Source of the DNA: Candidatus Pyrohabitans jungbluthii
GTDB taxonomy: Archaea > Hydrothermarchaeota > Hydrothermarchaeia > Hydrothermarchaeales > BMS3B
Length of the DNA: 14,159 nt
Reading direction: 5' to 3'
Assembly: GCA_002010065.2 (NCBI GenBank)
Contig: MTMD02000004.1
Location: 1 to 14,159 of the forward strand
Below, piece after piece: positions 6,501 through 12,907 of this stretch. The notes under the pieces were generated by a model. It saw only the letters and a list, made by a program, of their open reading frames with translations. It did no database searches and had not been told where the DNA came from. The first letter of the stretch is position 1. Every line of letters starts with the position of its first letter. The position numbers were made by a program, and so were the translations under genes.

Positions 6501-7535
6501 CTATGGGTGGATCCCCACGCTTCTCAATCCCTCCTCCTCGCGGAAGCCCAGCATTATGTTCATGTTCTGCACCGCCTGCCCTGAAGCGCCTTTTACCAGA
6601 TTGTCTATCGCTGAGACGACTATAACCCTTTCACGCTCCCCGTCAATGGCGAAGCCGCCTATGTCGGTGAAGTTTGAGCCTCGCACAGCGCTCAAGCGGG
6701 GTACCTCACCTACGTCGAGCACGCGCACAAAGGGTTCATTCATGTAGTACTCCTCGTAGAGCTTCCTAACCTCTTCAGGGCTGAGCTCTTGGGTGAGGAA
6801 GCAGTGCAGTGTGCTCGTAAGTCCACGAATGACTGGTACAATGTGTGGGACGAAGGACACTCTCACCTCACTGGAGAAGCGGCGAAGCTCCTGCTCTATC
6901 TCAGGCAGGTGCTGATGCGCCGTCATTTTATAGGCGAGCACGCTCTCAGCGGCGTTTGGAAAATGAGTGGTCTCTCTGGGTTTGTTTCCTGCGCCAGAGA
7001 TTCCGCTCTTGGCATCGGCAACTATATGGGGGGCATCTATAACCCCTGCCTTAAGCAGCGGCACAAGTCCAAGGATAATGCTCGTTGGGTAGCAGCCAGG
7101 GTTTGCCACCAGCTCAGCGCGCCTTATCTCTTTCCTGTGAAGCTCAGGTAAACCATAGGCTGCCCTAATATCAGGAGCGACATGCTTCTTTCCATAGTAC
7201 CTCTCGTACACCGCAACGTCCTCGAAACGAAAGTCACCGCTCAGGTCTACAACGCGCACGCCATGCTCCAGAAGGGTGGGCACTATCTCCATGCTCGCTC
7301 CGTGAGGTGTGGCGCAGAAGACGAGGTCGCAGCGCTCAGCAACGCGCTCGTAGGGGATATCCTCAAAGCTCAGGTTGAGCACGCGGCGCAAGTTGGGGTG
7401 CACCTTGTAAGCAGGCTTGCCAGCATGCATGCGAGAGGTAATACAGGCTATCTCTACCTCGCTGTGCTGCGCCAGGATGCGGAGAAGCTCACCGCCAGTG
7501 TAGCCAGAGGCGCCGACTATGCCAACCTTTACCAT
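6501..7535 (-). CDS. argC: N-acetyl-gamma-glutamyl-phosphate reductase
   Basis: ArgC makes N-acetylglutamate semialdehyde from N-acetyl-gamma-glutamyl phosphate with NADPH, the third step of arginine synthesis, in the cytoplasm. The 344-residue protein has the nucleotide-binding start VGIVGASGYTGGELLR, the central DLVFCATPHGAS and VVDLSGDFR blocks, the catalytic cysteine in VANPGCYPTS (Cys148), and the GISGAGNKP and THFPNAAES segments. Some archaeal homologues (LysY) act on LysW-carried substrates for lysine, and without LysW nearby the specificity is not settled here. The frame extends to a GTG at 7556, but the ATG at 7535 gives the standard MVKVGIVGASG beginning and lies about 25 bases from a TATA box that the longer ORF would nearly overlap. 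No other arginine gene is adjacent; a CBS protein follows in the same transcript. Confidence 0.95.
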   Translation of the reverse strand: MVKVGIVGASGYTGGELLRILAQHSEVEIACITSRMHAGKPAYKVHPNLRRVLNLSFEDIPYERVAERCDLVFCATPHGASMEIVPTLLEHGVRVVDLSGDFRFEDVAVYERYYGKKHVAPDIRAAYGLPELHRKEIRRAELVANPGCYPTSIILGLVPLLKAGVIDAPHIVADAKSGISGAGNKPRETTHFPNAAESVLAYKMTAHQHLPEIEQELRRFSSEVRVSFVPHIVPVIRGLTSTLHCFLTQELSPEEVRKLYEEYYMNEPFVRVLDVGEVPRLSAVRGSNFTDIGGFAIDGERERVIVVSAIDNLVKGASGQAVQNMNIMLGFREEEGLRSVGIHP

Positions 7536-7556
7536 GGTGAGAAATAAGCATGCCAC

Positions 7557-7563
7557 AATATAA
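7557..7563 (-). promoter_or_regulatory. TATA-like box of argC
   Basis: The minus strand reads GGTTATATTGTGG. The TTATATT core is centred about 25 bases before the argC ATG at 7535, which suggests a leaderless argC message. A purine-rich AGGAGGG further upstream (about 7569-7575) is then not a ribosome site for this gene. Confidence 0.45.
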
Positions 7564-7626
7564 CCTTTACCCTCCTGTGGGAAGAGAGACTAACATCTCC
7601 AACTTGCAGATTTTAAGGCACGAGTA

Positions 7627-8544
7627 TCAGCGGAACGCATCCTTCCCGTGCTTCTTCATCCTCTCAACAATCTCCCTGAACAACTCCCTGTAGTTATCCT
7701 CCGTAACCTCCTTCTCGATCTTTGCACCTGCGGCTACCTCTCTTCCCCCACCGCCGAAGAGCTGGGCAAGCTTGCGCAGGTTTACTTTGGGGTTGTTCCT
7801 GCGGAAGCTCAGCTTGCCGTCTGGGTAGACTACGACCACGAAATCTGTGCCCTTCTCCTGAAGGTAGAGCGACGCAAGGGTTGAGCTCAGGTACTTTTTA
7901 GACAGCGCCATGGCGCAAGTGTAGCCGTAAATATTAAACACCTCTAGGTGCTCATCAAGGTATGCGTAGCCCTTCTCCTTTGCTCGCTGGTATCGCTGAT
8001 AGGCTTCCTCAAACTCCTCATTCCAGAACTCACCCCGTGAGAGGGCTTCAACAAATCTCAGCTTATCGTAACCAGAGGAGATGACATCGTAGAGCTTCCA
8101 TGCAAGCTCGCTTTCCTCGCGAAAGTCGTGGGCATGGGCGAGGCGTGCGATCTCCTTTGAAACTTCGTCGCTGGGCATGAACTCCTGCTGCACAAGCTCA
8201 GCGGCGCATAGCTTGGAGCTGTGGATGAATCGAAGTTTTAGCTTCAGAATCTCCTCGCCCCCCTGCCAGTCGTGATGGTCTATCCAGATTACCTCGTTTG
8301 CTTCACAGAGCTTTGCCAGTGCGTCCTTGGCAGAGAGCACCCTTGAGTTGTACCCCAGGTCTGCGATTATTACCTTTTCGCCTTCAGTCTCTTCACTAAG
8401 CTTCACAATTATCTCAGTGAGGTCGTCGTAGTCAGCAAAGTAATGGGTTACCTCCTCACCTATTTCACGCGCAAACCTGCGCATTATCGCATGGCTTCCA
8501 AGACCATCGAGGTCCTTCTTGTGGGCTATGCATATGCAACCCAT
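7627..8544 (-). CDS. DHH/DHHA1 family phosphoesterase
   Basis: This 305-residue protein has the DHH metal-binding motifs: CIAHKKDLDG at residues 5-14 (His8, Asp11, Asp13), IADLGYN (Asp62), and the name-giving IDHHDW (Asp89-His90-His91). The C-terminal DHHA1 substrate domain ends in FGGGGREVAAGAKI, where the more common form is GGGGHxxAAG, so Arg replaces the usual His. DHH proteins of this size include nano-RNases, cyclic dinucleotide or pAp phosphatases and RecJ-like nucleases, and the sequence does not decide among them. The frame continues upstream to 8610, but that start lies beyond the TATA box. The ATG at 8544 (MGCICIAHKKD) is about 27 bases from the box centre and gives the usual short lead into motif I. 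The gene is divergent from the YedE-type transporter genes. Confidence 0.88.
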   Translation of the reverse strand: MGCICIAHKKDLDGLGSHAIMRRFAREIGEEVTHYFADYDDLTEIIVKLSEETEGEKVIIADLGYNSRVLSAKDALAKLCEANEVIWIDHHDWQGGEEILKLKLRFIHSSKLCAAELVQQEFMPSDEVSKEIARLAHAHDFREESELAWKLYDVISSGYDKLRFVEALSRGEFWNEEFEEAYQRYQRAKEKGYAYLDEHLEVFNIYGYTCAMALSKKYLSSTLASLYLQEKGTDFVVVVYPDGKLSFRRNNPKVNLRKLAQLFGGGGREVAAGAKIEKEVTEDNYRELFREIVERMKKHGKDAFR

Positions 8545-8567
8545 GGGCTGGTTATAGGAAAACGCGA

Positions 8568-8574
8568 TAATAAA
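8568..8574 (-). promoter_or_regulatory. TATA-like box of the DHH phosphoesterase gene
   Basis: The minus strand reads AATATTTATTATCGC. The TTTATTA core is centred about 27 bases before the ATG at 8544, implying transcription starts at or next to the start codon. Confidence 0.45.
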
Positions 8575-8623
8575 TATTCGGGTGTGCATGAGATTTCCAA
8601 ACCCATGCATAATTTAGAAAAAC

Positions 8624-8630
8624 TTAAATA
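8624..8630 (+). promoter_or_regulatory. TATA-like box of the YedE-type transporter operon
   Basis: TTAAATA in the context AACTTAAATAGCG lies about 51 bases before the ATG at 8678. Transcription should begin near 8653, giving a leader of about 25 bases that carries the strong ribosome site GGAGGT at 8665-8670. Confidence 0.45.
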
Positions 8631-8633
8631 GCG

Positions 8634-8653
8634 CCGGTTTGAGTTTAAACCGG
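8634..8653. promoter_or_regulatory. Perfect inverted repeat between TATA box and ribosome site (candidate operator)
   Basis: CCGGTTT (8634-8640) and AAACCGG (8647-8653) are perfect 7-base inverted repeats with a 6-base spacer. They lie directly after the TATA box and reach the predicted transcription start. A DNA-binding dimer here would block initiation. Because most of it lies before the expected start, an operator is likelier than an RNA hairpin. The binding protein is unknown. Confidence 0.4.
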
Positions 8654-8677
8654 GTCAAGCCGAAGGAGGTCCAGAAG

Positions 8678-9169
8678 ATGGGAGTGAAGGAGCTTATTCA
8701 TGAGCCATTGGATGAAAAGAAGGGTGGTATCGCCCTGGGCATTATACTGGTACTTTTGGTAATCCCCGCTCTTGGTTATGGAAGAGCATGGGCGTTCGCT
8801 GGTGGCCTGCGTTGGATGGACTACAAGATACTCGAGGCAGCCGGCGCGTATTCGCTGCTCAGCAACAGCTTCTGGTCGCTTATAAAAGCGCCGATGCTGG
8901 TTTTCATATTCCTCGTTGCCTTCGTGGTGGGCAGCTTTATAGCAGCGAAGATAAACGGTGAGTTCGTAAACACCTGGGACAAGTCCACCATACACTACCA
9001 GATAATCGGTGGCTTCCTCATGGGCGTCGGCATAGTGCTCATAACCACCTGCAACATAGGCATCTTCCTAAACTCAATGCCCCAGCTCAGCATTGGCGGC
9101 TACATAGCTGCAGTGGGACTAGTGATAGGCACCTACATAGGGGCAAAGATATACGAGCGCACAATGTGA
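8678..9169 (+). CDS. YeeE/YedE (TsuA) family transporter, N-terminal-half subunit
   Basis: This 163-residue membrane protein has about four hydrophobic stretches (roughly 18-35, 70-90, 108-130, 138-157). The signature GGFLMGVGIVLITTCNIGIF (Cys125) matches the GCN-containing repeat in the first half of full-length YedE. The family imports sulfur or selenium compounds; the structurally studied TsuA carries thiosulfate using conserved cysteines. Full-length YedE has both halves in one chain of roughly 350-400 residues, whereas here the halves are two genes in the same order. A TTG at 8639 extends the frame, but it lies inside the inverted repeat. The ATG at 8678 follows GGAGGT by seven bases and is preferred. 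The partner gene starts 10 bases after this stop. Confidence 0.88.
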   Translation: MGVKELIHEPLDEKKGGIALGIILVLLVIPALGYGRAWAFAGGLRWMDYKILEAAGAYSLLSNSFWSLIKAPMLVFIFLVAFVVGSFIAAKINGEFVNTWDKSTIHYQIIGGFLMGVGIVLITTCNIGIFLNSMPQLSIGGYIAAVGLVIGTYIGAKIYERTM

Positions 9170-9179
9170 GGTGAGGTAA

Positions 9180-9740
9180 ATGACCGACTATACGCTTGCA
9201 AATTACGCTGGTGCAATAGTTTTTGGTCTGCTTCTTGGCTTTGTGGTGCAGCGCTCCCGCTACTGCATGACAGGCGCAATACGCGATTACTTCCTATTCG
9301 GGATAACCCGCAACCTGCAGATGACCTTCATAGTGCTTGCGATAATAAGTTTCTTCTACACGCTGTTCCTCACCTATGGGGTATTTAGACCCACGATGGT
9401 ACCCGCTGGTTGGTTCACCCTTGTTGGCGGGATAATCTTTGGAATAGGCATGGCCATTGGCGGAGGCTGCGTGACGTCGACGTTCTACAGGATAGGCGAG
9501 GGACAGTGGAACTACGTCGCAAGCGTAATCTTCATGCTCGTGGGAATAATCGCTGGCTCCTGGCTCTTCAATGTTGCGCCCTACGCCTTCTTCTATGAGG
9601 GTTACACCTTCTTGGGCTACGACTACGGTCTCGTTTGGCTCAATGACCTTCTGGGTGACCTCCCGCCTGTGGCGGTTGGCGTGGTGCAGGCAGCGATATT
9701 CGCTATCGCTTACTACAAGCTCTCAAAAAGCGAGGCGTAG
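9180..9740 (+). CDS. YeeE/YedE (TsuA) family transporter, C-terminal-half subunit
   Basis: This 186-residue membrane protein carries the two motifs found in the second half of full-length YedE: GFVVQRSRYCMTGAIRDYFLFG (Cys29; positions about 20-41) and GGIIFGIGMAIGGGCVTSTFYR (Cys97; about 83-104), followed by GEGQW. Together with the upstream subunit's Cys125 the pair has three motif cysteines, consistent with the cysteine-relay idea for thiosulfate passage in TsuA. The gene follows its partner by 10 bases with its own ribosome site GGTGAGG, so the two are probably made together and assemble as a heteromer. No TusA/YedF-type sulfur carrier is next to them, so the substrate (thiosulfate, another sulfur species or selenium) is inferred from the family only. 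Confidence 0.9.
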   Translation: MTDYTLANYAGAIVFGLLLGFVVQRSRYCMTGAIRDYFLFGITRNLQMTFIVLAIISFFYTLFLTYGVFRPTMVPAGWFTLVGGIIFGIGMAIGGGCVTSTFYRIGEGQWNYVASVIFMLVGIIAGSWLFNVAPYAFFYEGYTFLGYDYGLVWLNDLLGDLPPVAVGVVQAAIFAIAYYKLSKSEA

Positions 9741-9753
9741 CCCCCTTCTCTCC

Positions 9754-9759
9754 TTTTTT
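9754..9759 (+). terminator. Oligo-T terminator after the transporter operon
   Basis: A run of six T residues (CTCCTTTTTTCCGG) starts 14 bases after the transporter stop. Archaeal RNA polymerase terminates at such T tracts without needing a hairpin, and the next gene has its own AT-rich promoter. Confidence 0.4.
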
Positions 9760-9802
9760 CCGGATATAACAGCAAAGTTTGCAGTGGTTATACATTAAGC
9801 AA

Positions 9803-9818
9803 TATTATAAAAATATTT
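9803..9818 (+). promoter_or_regulatory. AT-rich promoter region of the 48-residue ORF
   Basis: The stretch TATTATAAAAATATTT contains TATA-box matches about 20-30 bases before the ATG at 9833. A second TATA-like site, TTATACAT near 9788-9795, would give a short leader that includes AAAGGAGAG. Both are only sequence-level candidates. Confidence 0.4.
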
Positions 9819-9832
9819 TAAAGGAGAGAAGG

Positions 9833-9979
9833 ATGAAACTGAGACTGCGTGTGGACGAGTTGATTAGCATACTTGTGAAGTCGGAAGAGTCGCTGCTCAA
9901 GAAGTACGACCTGGATGCGGCCAAACTTAAGAAGCTCCAGAAGTCACTTCAGGAGGGGAACTGGAGACTTATTCCCTGA
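9833..9979 (+). CDS. Small charged protein of unknown function (48 residues)
   Basis: I do not recognise this protein. It is 48 residues long, rich in Lys, Leu and Glu, with no cysteine and no membrane helix. Residues 6-40 (RVDELISILVKSEESLLKK, then DLDAAKLKKLQKSLQEG) should form two short helices. The frame is open further upstream to 9779, but the ATG at 9833 follows AAGGAGAGAAGG and an AT-rich promoter, whereas upstream codons fall in promoter-like sequence. It lies between the YedE-type operon (same strand, separated by a T-rich terminator and its own promoter) and tatC. Its last 11 bases overlap the 3' end of tatC on the opposite strand. A real small gene is likely because of the start signals and amino-acid make-up. 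Confidence 0.6.
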   Translation: MKLRLRVDELISILVKSEESLLKKYDLDAAKLKKLQKSLQEGNWRLIP

Positions 9980-10661
9980 TTTTTAATAGAAAGCTTGCTA
10001 CTAAAATACTCATTTCGTAGAGTATTATCAGGGGGAAGGAGAGGAGAAGCTGGCTCATTGGCGTAGGGTCAGCAGTTATAATTGCGGCTAGGGTTACTAT
10101 ACCCACATAGACAAACTTCCGCTTTTGTTTTAGAGACTCAACGCTCACGAAGCCGTGAAGCGCCAGCCAGGTTACCGCGAGGGGCAGCTCAAAGAGCAAG
10201 CTGAATATGACGGTAGTGAGGAATGCGAAGAAGATAAACTGGTTAATGCTGTAGTACGCAAGCACTCCTGCCTCGGTGGTAAGCGTCGTTAGCACTTTCA
10301 CAGCAGTGGGCAAAAGCAGAAAGTAAGTGAAGCCAAAGCCAAGGAAGAGGAGGGCAAGGGCTGCGATAAGCCACAGCAGTGTGCTTGCCTTAAACCTGAA
10401 ATGCAGGGTTCGCAGGATGATGAAGAGGGTGAGGGGGATAATCGCTATGCCCGTGAGCACAAGCGCTATCTGTAGCTTCACCATCACCGTCTCCAGCATC
10501 CCCGTGGCAATCAGTCTTGCGCTCTCGGGCAGGAGATCCTGCTTCATTCTGTGTATAATGAAGCCTGAGAGGTAGAAGAAGAGGGTGAAGAAGGCAAGGC
10601 CTGTGCCTAAGAGGAACCATGCATGCCTGCGCAGCAGGAGGAGGTATCTAAACAAAGCCAT
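9969..10661 (-). CDS. tatC: TatC-like twin-arginine translocase subunit, divergent
   Basis: TatC is the membrane receptor of the Tat pathway, which exports folded proteins with twin-arginine signals. This 230-residue protein has about six helices and aligns through the family: LPESARLIATGMLE, then FGFTYFLLLP, then FELPLAVTWLALHGFVSVESLKQKRKFVYV, then ITADPTPMSQLLLSFPLIILYE. The membrane-buried glutamate of the FEVP motif is kept (Glu158). However, the N-terminal HLxELRxR motif reads YLLLLRRH, so the signal-binding glutamate (E. coli Glu15) is Leu. The first cytoplasmic loop reads RTLHFRFKAS, with no equivalent of E. coli Glu103. Both residues are central to twin-arginine recognition in bacteria. 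No TatA is adjacent. The gene starts 10 bases after purP and is the last of a four-gene minus-strand operon. Confidence 0.85.
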   Translation of the reverse strand: MALFRYLLLLRRHAWFLLGTGLAFFTLFFYLSGFIIHRMKQDLLPESARLIATGMLETVMVKLQIALVLTGIAIIPLTLFIILRTLHFRFKASTLLWLIAALALLFLGFGFTYFLLLPTAVKVLTTLTTEAGVLAYYSINQFIFFAFLTTVIFSLLFELPLAVTWLALHGFVSVESLKQKRKFVYVGIVTLAAIITADPTPMSQLLLSFPLIILYEMSILVASFLLKIRE

Positions 10662-10671
10662 ACCCTAAGCC

Positions 10672-11757
10672 TCATGTTATGAGAAGCTCCTCCTTCTCCT
10701 GCTCTAAAGCGAGGCGTAGCTCTCGCGCTATCCTGCGACCCATGCTCATGTTGTCACCGTACAGCAGATAGCTGTAGGGCGAGCCCGAGATGAAGGGGTT
10801 GGTGCCGGCTACGATTCGCGCTGAAATCTCGAAGGCTATGAATTCGAGGTCATGCGTAACCATGGTCTCCAAGCAAAAGGGACCAAGCATTCCCGGCGGG
10901 GCGATCTCCTTCGAGACTTCCACCAGGCGGTCGCCCATCTCAAGCACTCGAGGCAAGAGTGACTCCCTCGCAACGAGGGGTGCATTACCAACGACGACGT
11001 AGCTTGGCTCAATGTAGGTCTCTGTCTGGTCAATCGCGGGTATTCGCGTGAGCCCGTCGATGTTTGCCTCGTACCTGCGGTCTATGCCAAAGAGTTCCAC
11101 CTCGTTGGTTAGGGGGGAGTAAAAGTAGGAGAGGTACATATTTACCCCTGGTATGTACTCCTGAATCGTCGCCTTCTCCAGGTCTTCGCGGGTAATACTT
11201 CCGCGGCGTATCAGTCGCTCAGCTTTCCTCTTGAAGTCTTTGTAGCTTGCTACGATGAAGTAGCCTCTTCCGCCGCGAGCACCTGGAAACTTGACCAGGC
11301 TTAACCTGTCTATATCTCTGGGGTCCTTTGTCTCTTTGGGCATCTTTATTCCCGCTTTGGTAAGCCACTGCCTCTCAAGGTTGCGATCCGCCTCCCAGCG
11401 CAGTATGTGGCGGTTGCCAAGGAGAGGGACGCGAAGCTTTTCCTCTATGTTCCTCACGCCAACATATGCGATTAGCGAACCATGAGGAACAAGAAGGGCG
11501 TTGAGCTTTCTAAGCTTCTCCAGCGTCTTCTCTGAGATAGTCTCCGAGTAGCTATCCAGAGTTATTATCTCGTCAGCTACGCGAAAGCGGCGATAAAGAT
11601 CCGCGCGGTCTCGTTTGCAGACTACGACCGTTCTGAAGCCTTCCTCCTTCGCTCCTTTCAGAATCTGGAGCGCTGAGTGGCTACCCAGCGTAGCTATGGC
11701 GAGATCGCTCCTGTCATAGCCTCTGTAGATTTCCAGAATATCCTCTCTTTCAAACAT
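10672..11757 (-). CDS. purP: Formate-dependent FAICAR synthetase (PurP)
   Basis: PurP is an ATP-grasp ligase that uses formate and ATP to turn AICAR into FAICAR, the ninth step of archaeal IMP synthesis, replacing the folate-dependent PurH transformylase. The 361-residue length is the same as I recall for the Methanocaldococcus jannaschii enzyme. Diagnostic blocks are all present: LGSHSALQILKGAK (His27), VPHGSLIAYVG, VPLLGNRHILRWEADR, the ATP-binding VKFPGARGGRGYF (155-167), QEYIPG, GIDRRYE (224-230), PSYVVVGN, and the C-terminal GPFCLE and FEISARI segments that supply metal and nucleotide ligands. It starts 8 bases after its paralogue, with GGTGAGG as ribosome site, and precedes tatC by 10 bases. 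Function is assigned with high confidence from motif conservation. Confidence 0.95.
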   Translation of the reverse strand: MFEREDILEIYRGYDRSDLAIATLGSHSALQILKGAKEEGFRTVVVCKRDRADLYRRFRVADEIITLDSYSETISEKTLEKLRKLNALLVPHGSLIAYVGVRNIEEKLRVPLLGNRHILRWEADRNLERQWLTKAGIKMPKETKDPRDIDRLSLVKFPGARGGRGYFIVASYKDFKRKAERLIRRGSITREDLEKATIQEYIPGVNMYLSYFYSPLTNEVELFGIDRRYEANIDGLTRIPAIDQTETYIEPSYVVVGNAPLVARESLLPRVLEMGDRLVEVSKEIAPPGMLGPFCLETMVTHDLEFIAFEISARIVAGTNPFISGSPYSYLLYGDNMSMGRRIARELRLALEQEKEELLIT

Positions 11758-11765
11758 GCCCTCAC

Positions 11766-12902
11766 CTACGTCACAATCTCTTCCAGCCTGCCGAGCCTCA
11801 CCGCTTCGGCGATCTCCATCATGGCCAGGTCAAGCGGGTCTTCTATTCGTCTGCCGTACTTTATGCTGAGGTTGCGCATCTCAGGCGAGGTAGGTCCCAT
11901 TGCAGGATCGCCAGGAACGCGGGGCGAAACATCGAAGACCACAAACTCCAGCGTTTTGTTGTCTTCAGGCGAATACGCTATTGCACCCTGGAGGGAGAAG
12001 GGACCTATCATCTTTGGTGGGTACTCCTTCTCGACCACCCTGCGGAAGCGGTAGGCGGCATCGTAAACGAGGTGCTGCTTGCTCTCCCGCATGGTTACAC
12101 CGTAATGCCCTATCTCCTCGTTGGTCACGGGTACGCGAATCTTCAGCTGGTCCTTCGCGGGTAGATTGAGGAAACCCTGCAGATTTACCTGCCTCCTGTC
12201 TGAAAAGCCCACCAGATCAAAATCGCCAAAGATATCCTCTAACGCATAGCCATGGAAGTTGGCATTGAAGCGAGCACCCAGCACGTACTCCTCTATCCTC
12301 GCCTTGCTCAGCGTCTCCTCACTTATTATACCCTGTTTCAGAAGCTCCTCAGCCTGGCGATAGTAATCTTCTGGCGAGTCAACGTAGAAGAACGCCCTCT
12401 CCAGAGGGTTTGCGGCCTGCTGCACCTTGACTATGCACAGCCTGTCTATATCCTCCGGCTTTTCAAAGTGCTTCGGCGTTCTTATGCCCGCCTTTTTAAG
12501 AAGATAGTACTGCCCGCGCTCATCTTCGCGATCTTCTGCGCGCAGGATAAAGCGGTTGCCATACAGGGGCACGCGAAACTCGTTCTCAATCCCATCATAG
12601 CCCACATAAACGGCGAAGGAGCGGTTGGGAATAAAGATGGTGTTCAGCTCGCGAAGGCGCTCCTGCACCTCTTCATTGAGCATGTCCTTGAAGCGTTCTA
12701 CGGTTATTATCTCGTCATAGAGATGGCGGTTGTAAGTGGTATAGAGCTTCTCCCTGCCCTTCTGCACCACTATAGCAGTGCGGAAGCCAGCCACCTTTGC
12801 AGCGGCGCCTATCTCCTTGGCAGAGTGCGAGCCAAAAATGCCTATGGTTATATCCTTGCCATAGCCTGCGGCGATTTTCTGAATCTCCTCTCGCTTAAGC
12901 AT
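11766..12902 (-). CDS. Divergent PurP paralogue (ATP-grasp ligase-like, PurP2)
   Basis: This 378-residue protein is clearly homologous to the neighbouring PurP along its whole length: FGSHSAKEIGAAAK (His26), FIPNRSFAVYVG, VPLYGNRFILRAEDR, EEYVLGA, DQLKIRVP, MIGPFSLQ, VVFDVSPRV. The defining ATP-grasp glycine-rich stretch is gone, however. Where PurP has VKFPGARGGRGYF, this protein has VKVQQAANPLERAFF (158-172). GIDRRYE becomes GFSDRRQVN, and ISARIVAGTNPF becomes VSPRVPGDPAMG. Paralogues of PurP are known in many archaea without an established reaction. It may use another substrate, or act as a non-catalytic or regulatory partner of the PurP next door; the sequence alone does not decide. It starts 5 bases after the aMBF1 stop, with GGGGTAGG as ribosome site. 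Confidence 0.85.
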   Translation of the reverse strand: MLKREEIQKIAAGYGKDITIGIFGSHSAKEIGAAAKVAGFRTAIVVQKGREKLYTTYNRHLYDEIITVERFKDMLNEEVQERLRELNTIFIPNRSFAVYVGYDGIENEFRVPLYGNRFILRAEDREDERGQYYLLKKAGIRTPKHFEKPEDIDRLCIVKVQQAANPLERAFFYVDSPEDYYRQAEELLKQGIISEETLSKARIEEYVLGARFNANFHGYALEDIFGDFDLVGFSDRRQVNLQGFLNLPAKDQLKIRVPVTNEEIGHYGVTMRESKQHLVYDAAYRFRRVVEKEYPPKMIGPFSLQGAIAYSPEDNKTLEFVVFDVSPRVPGDPAMGPTSPEMRNLSIKYGRRIEDPLDLAMMEIAEAVRLGRLEEIVT

Positions 12903-12907
12903 ATTTC

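Noticed and set aside
6789-7151. 120-residue plus-strand ORF opposite argC
   Set aside because: argC is unambiguous on the minus strand with its catalytic cysteine and nucleotide motif; the plus ORF shows no family features.
8639-8677. TTG start extending the YedE first subunit by 13 residues
   Set aside because: The TTG lies inside the inverted repeat and before the predicted transcription start, and the ATG at 8678 has a strong GGAGGT site.
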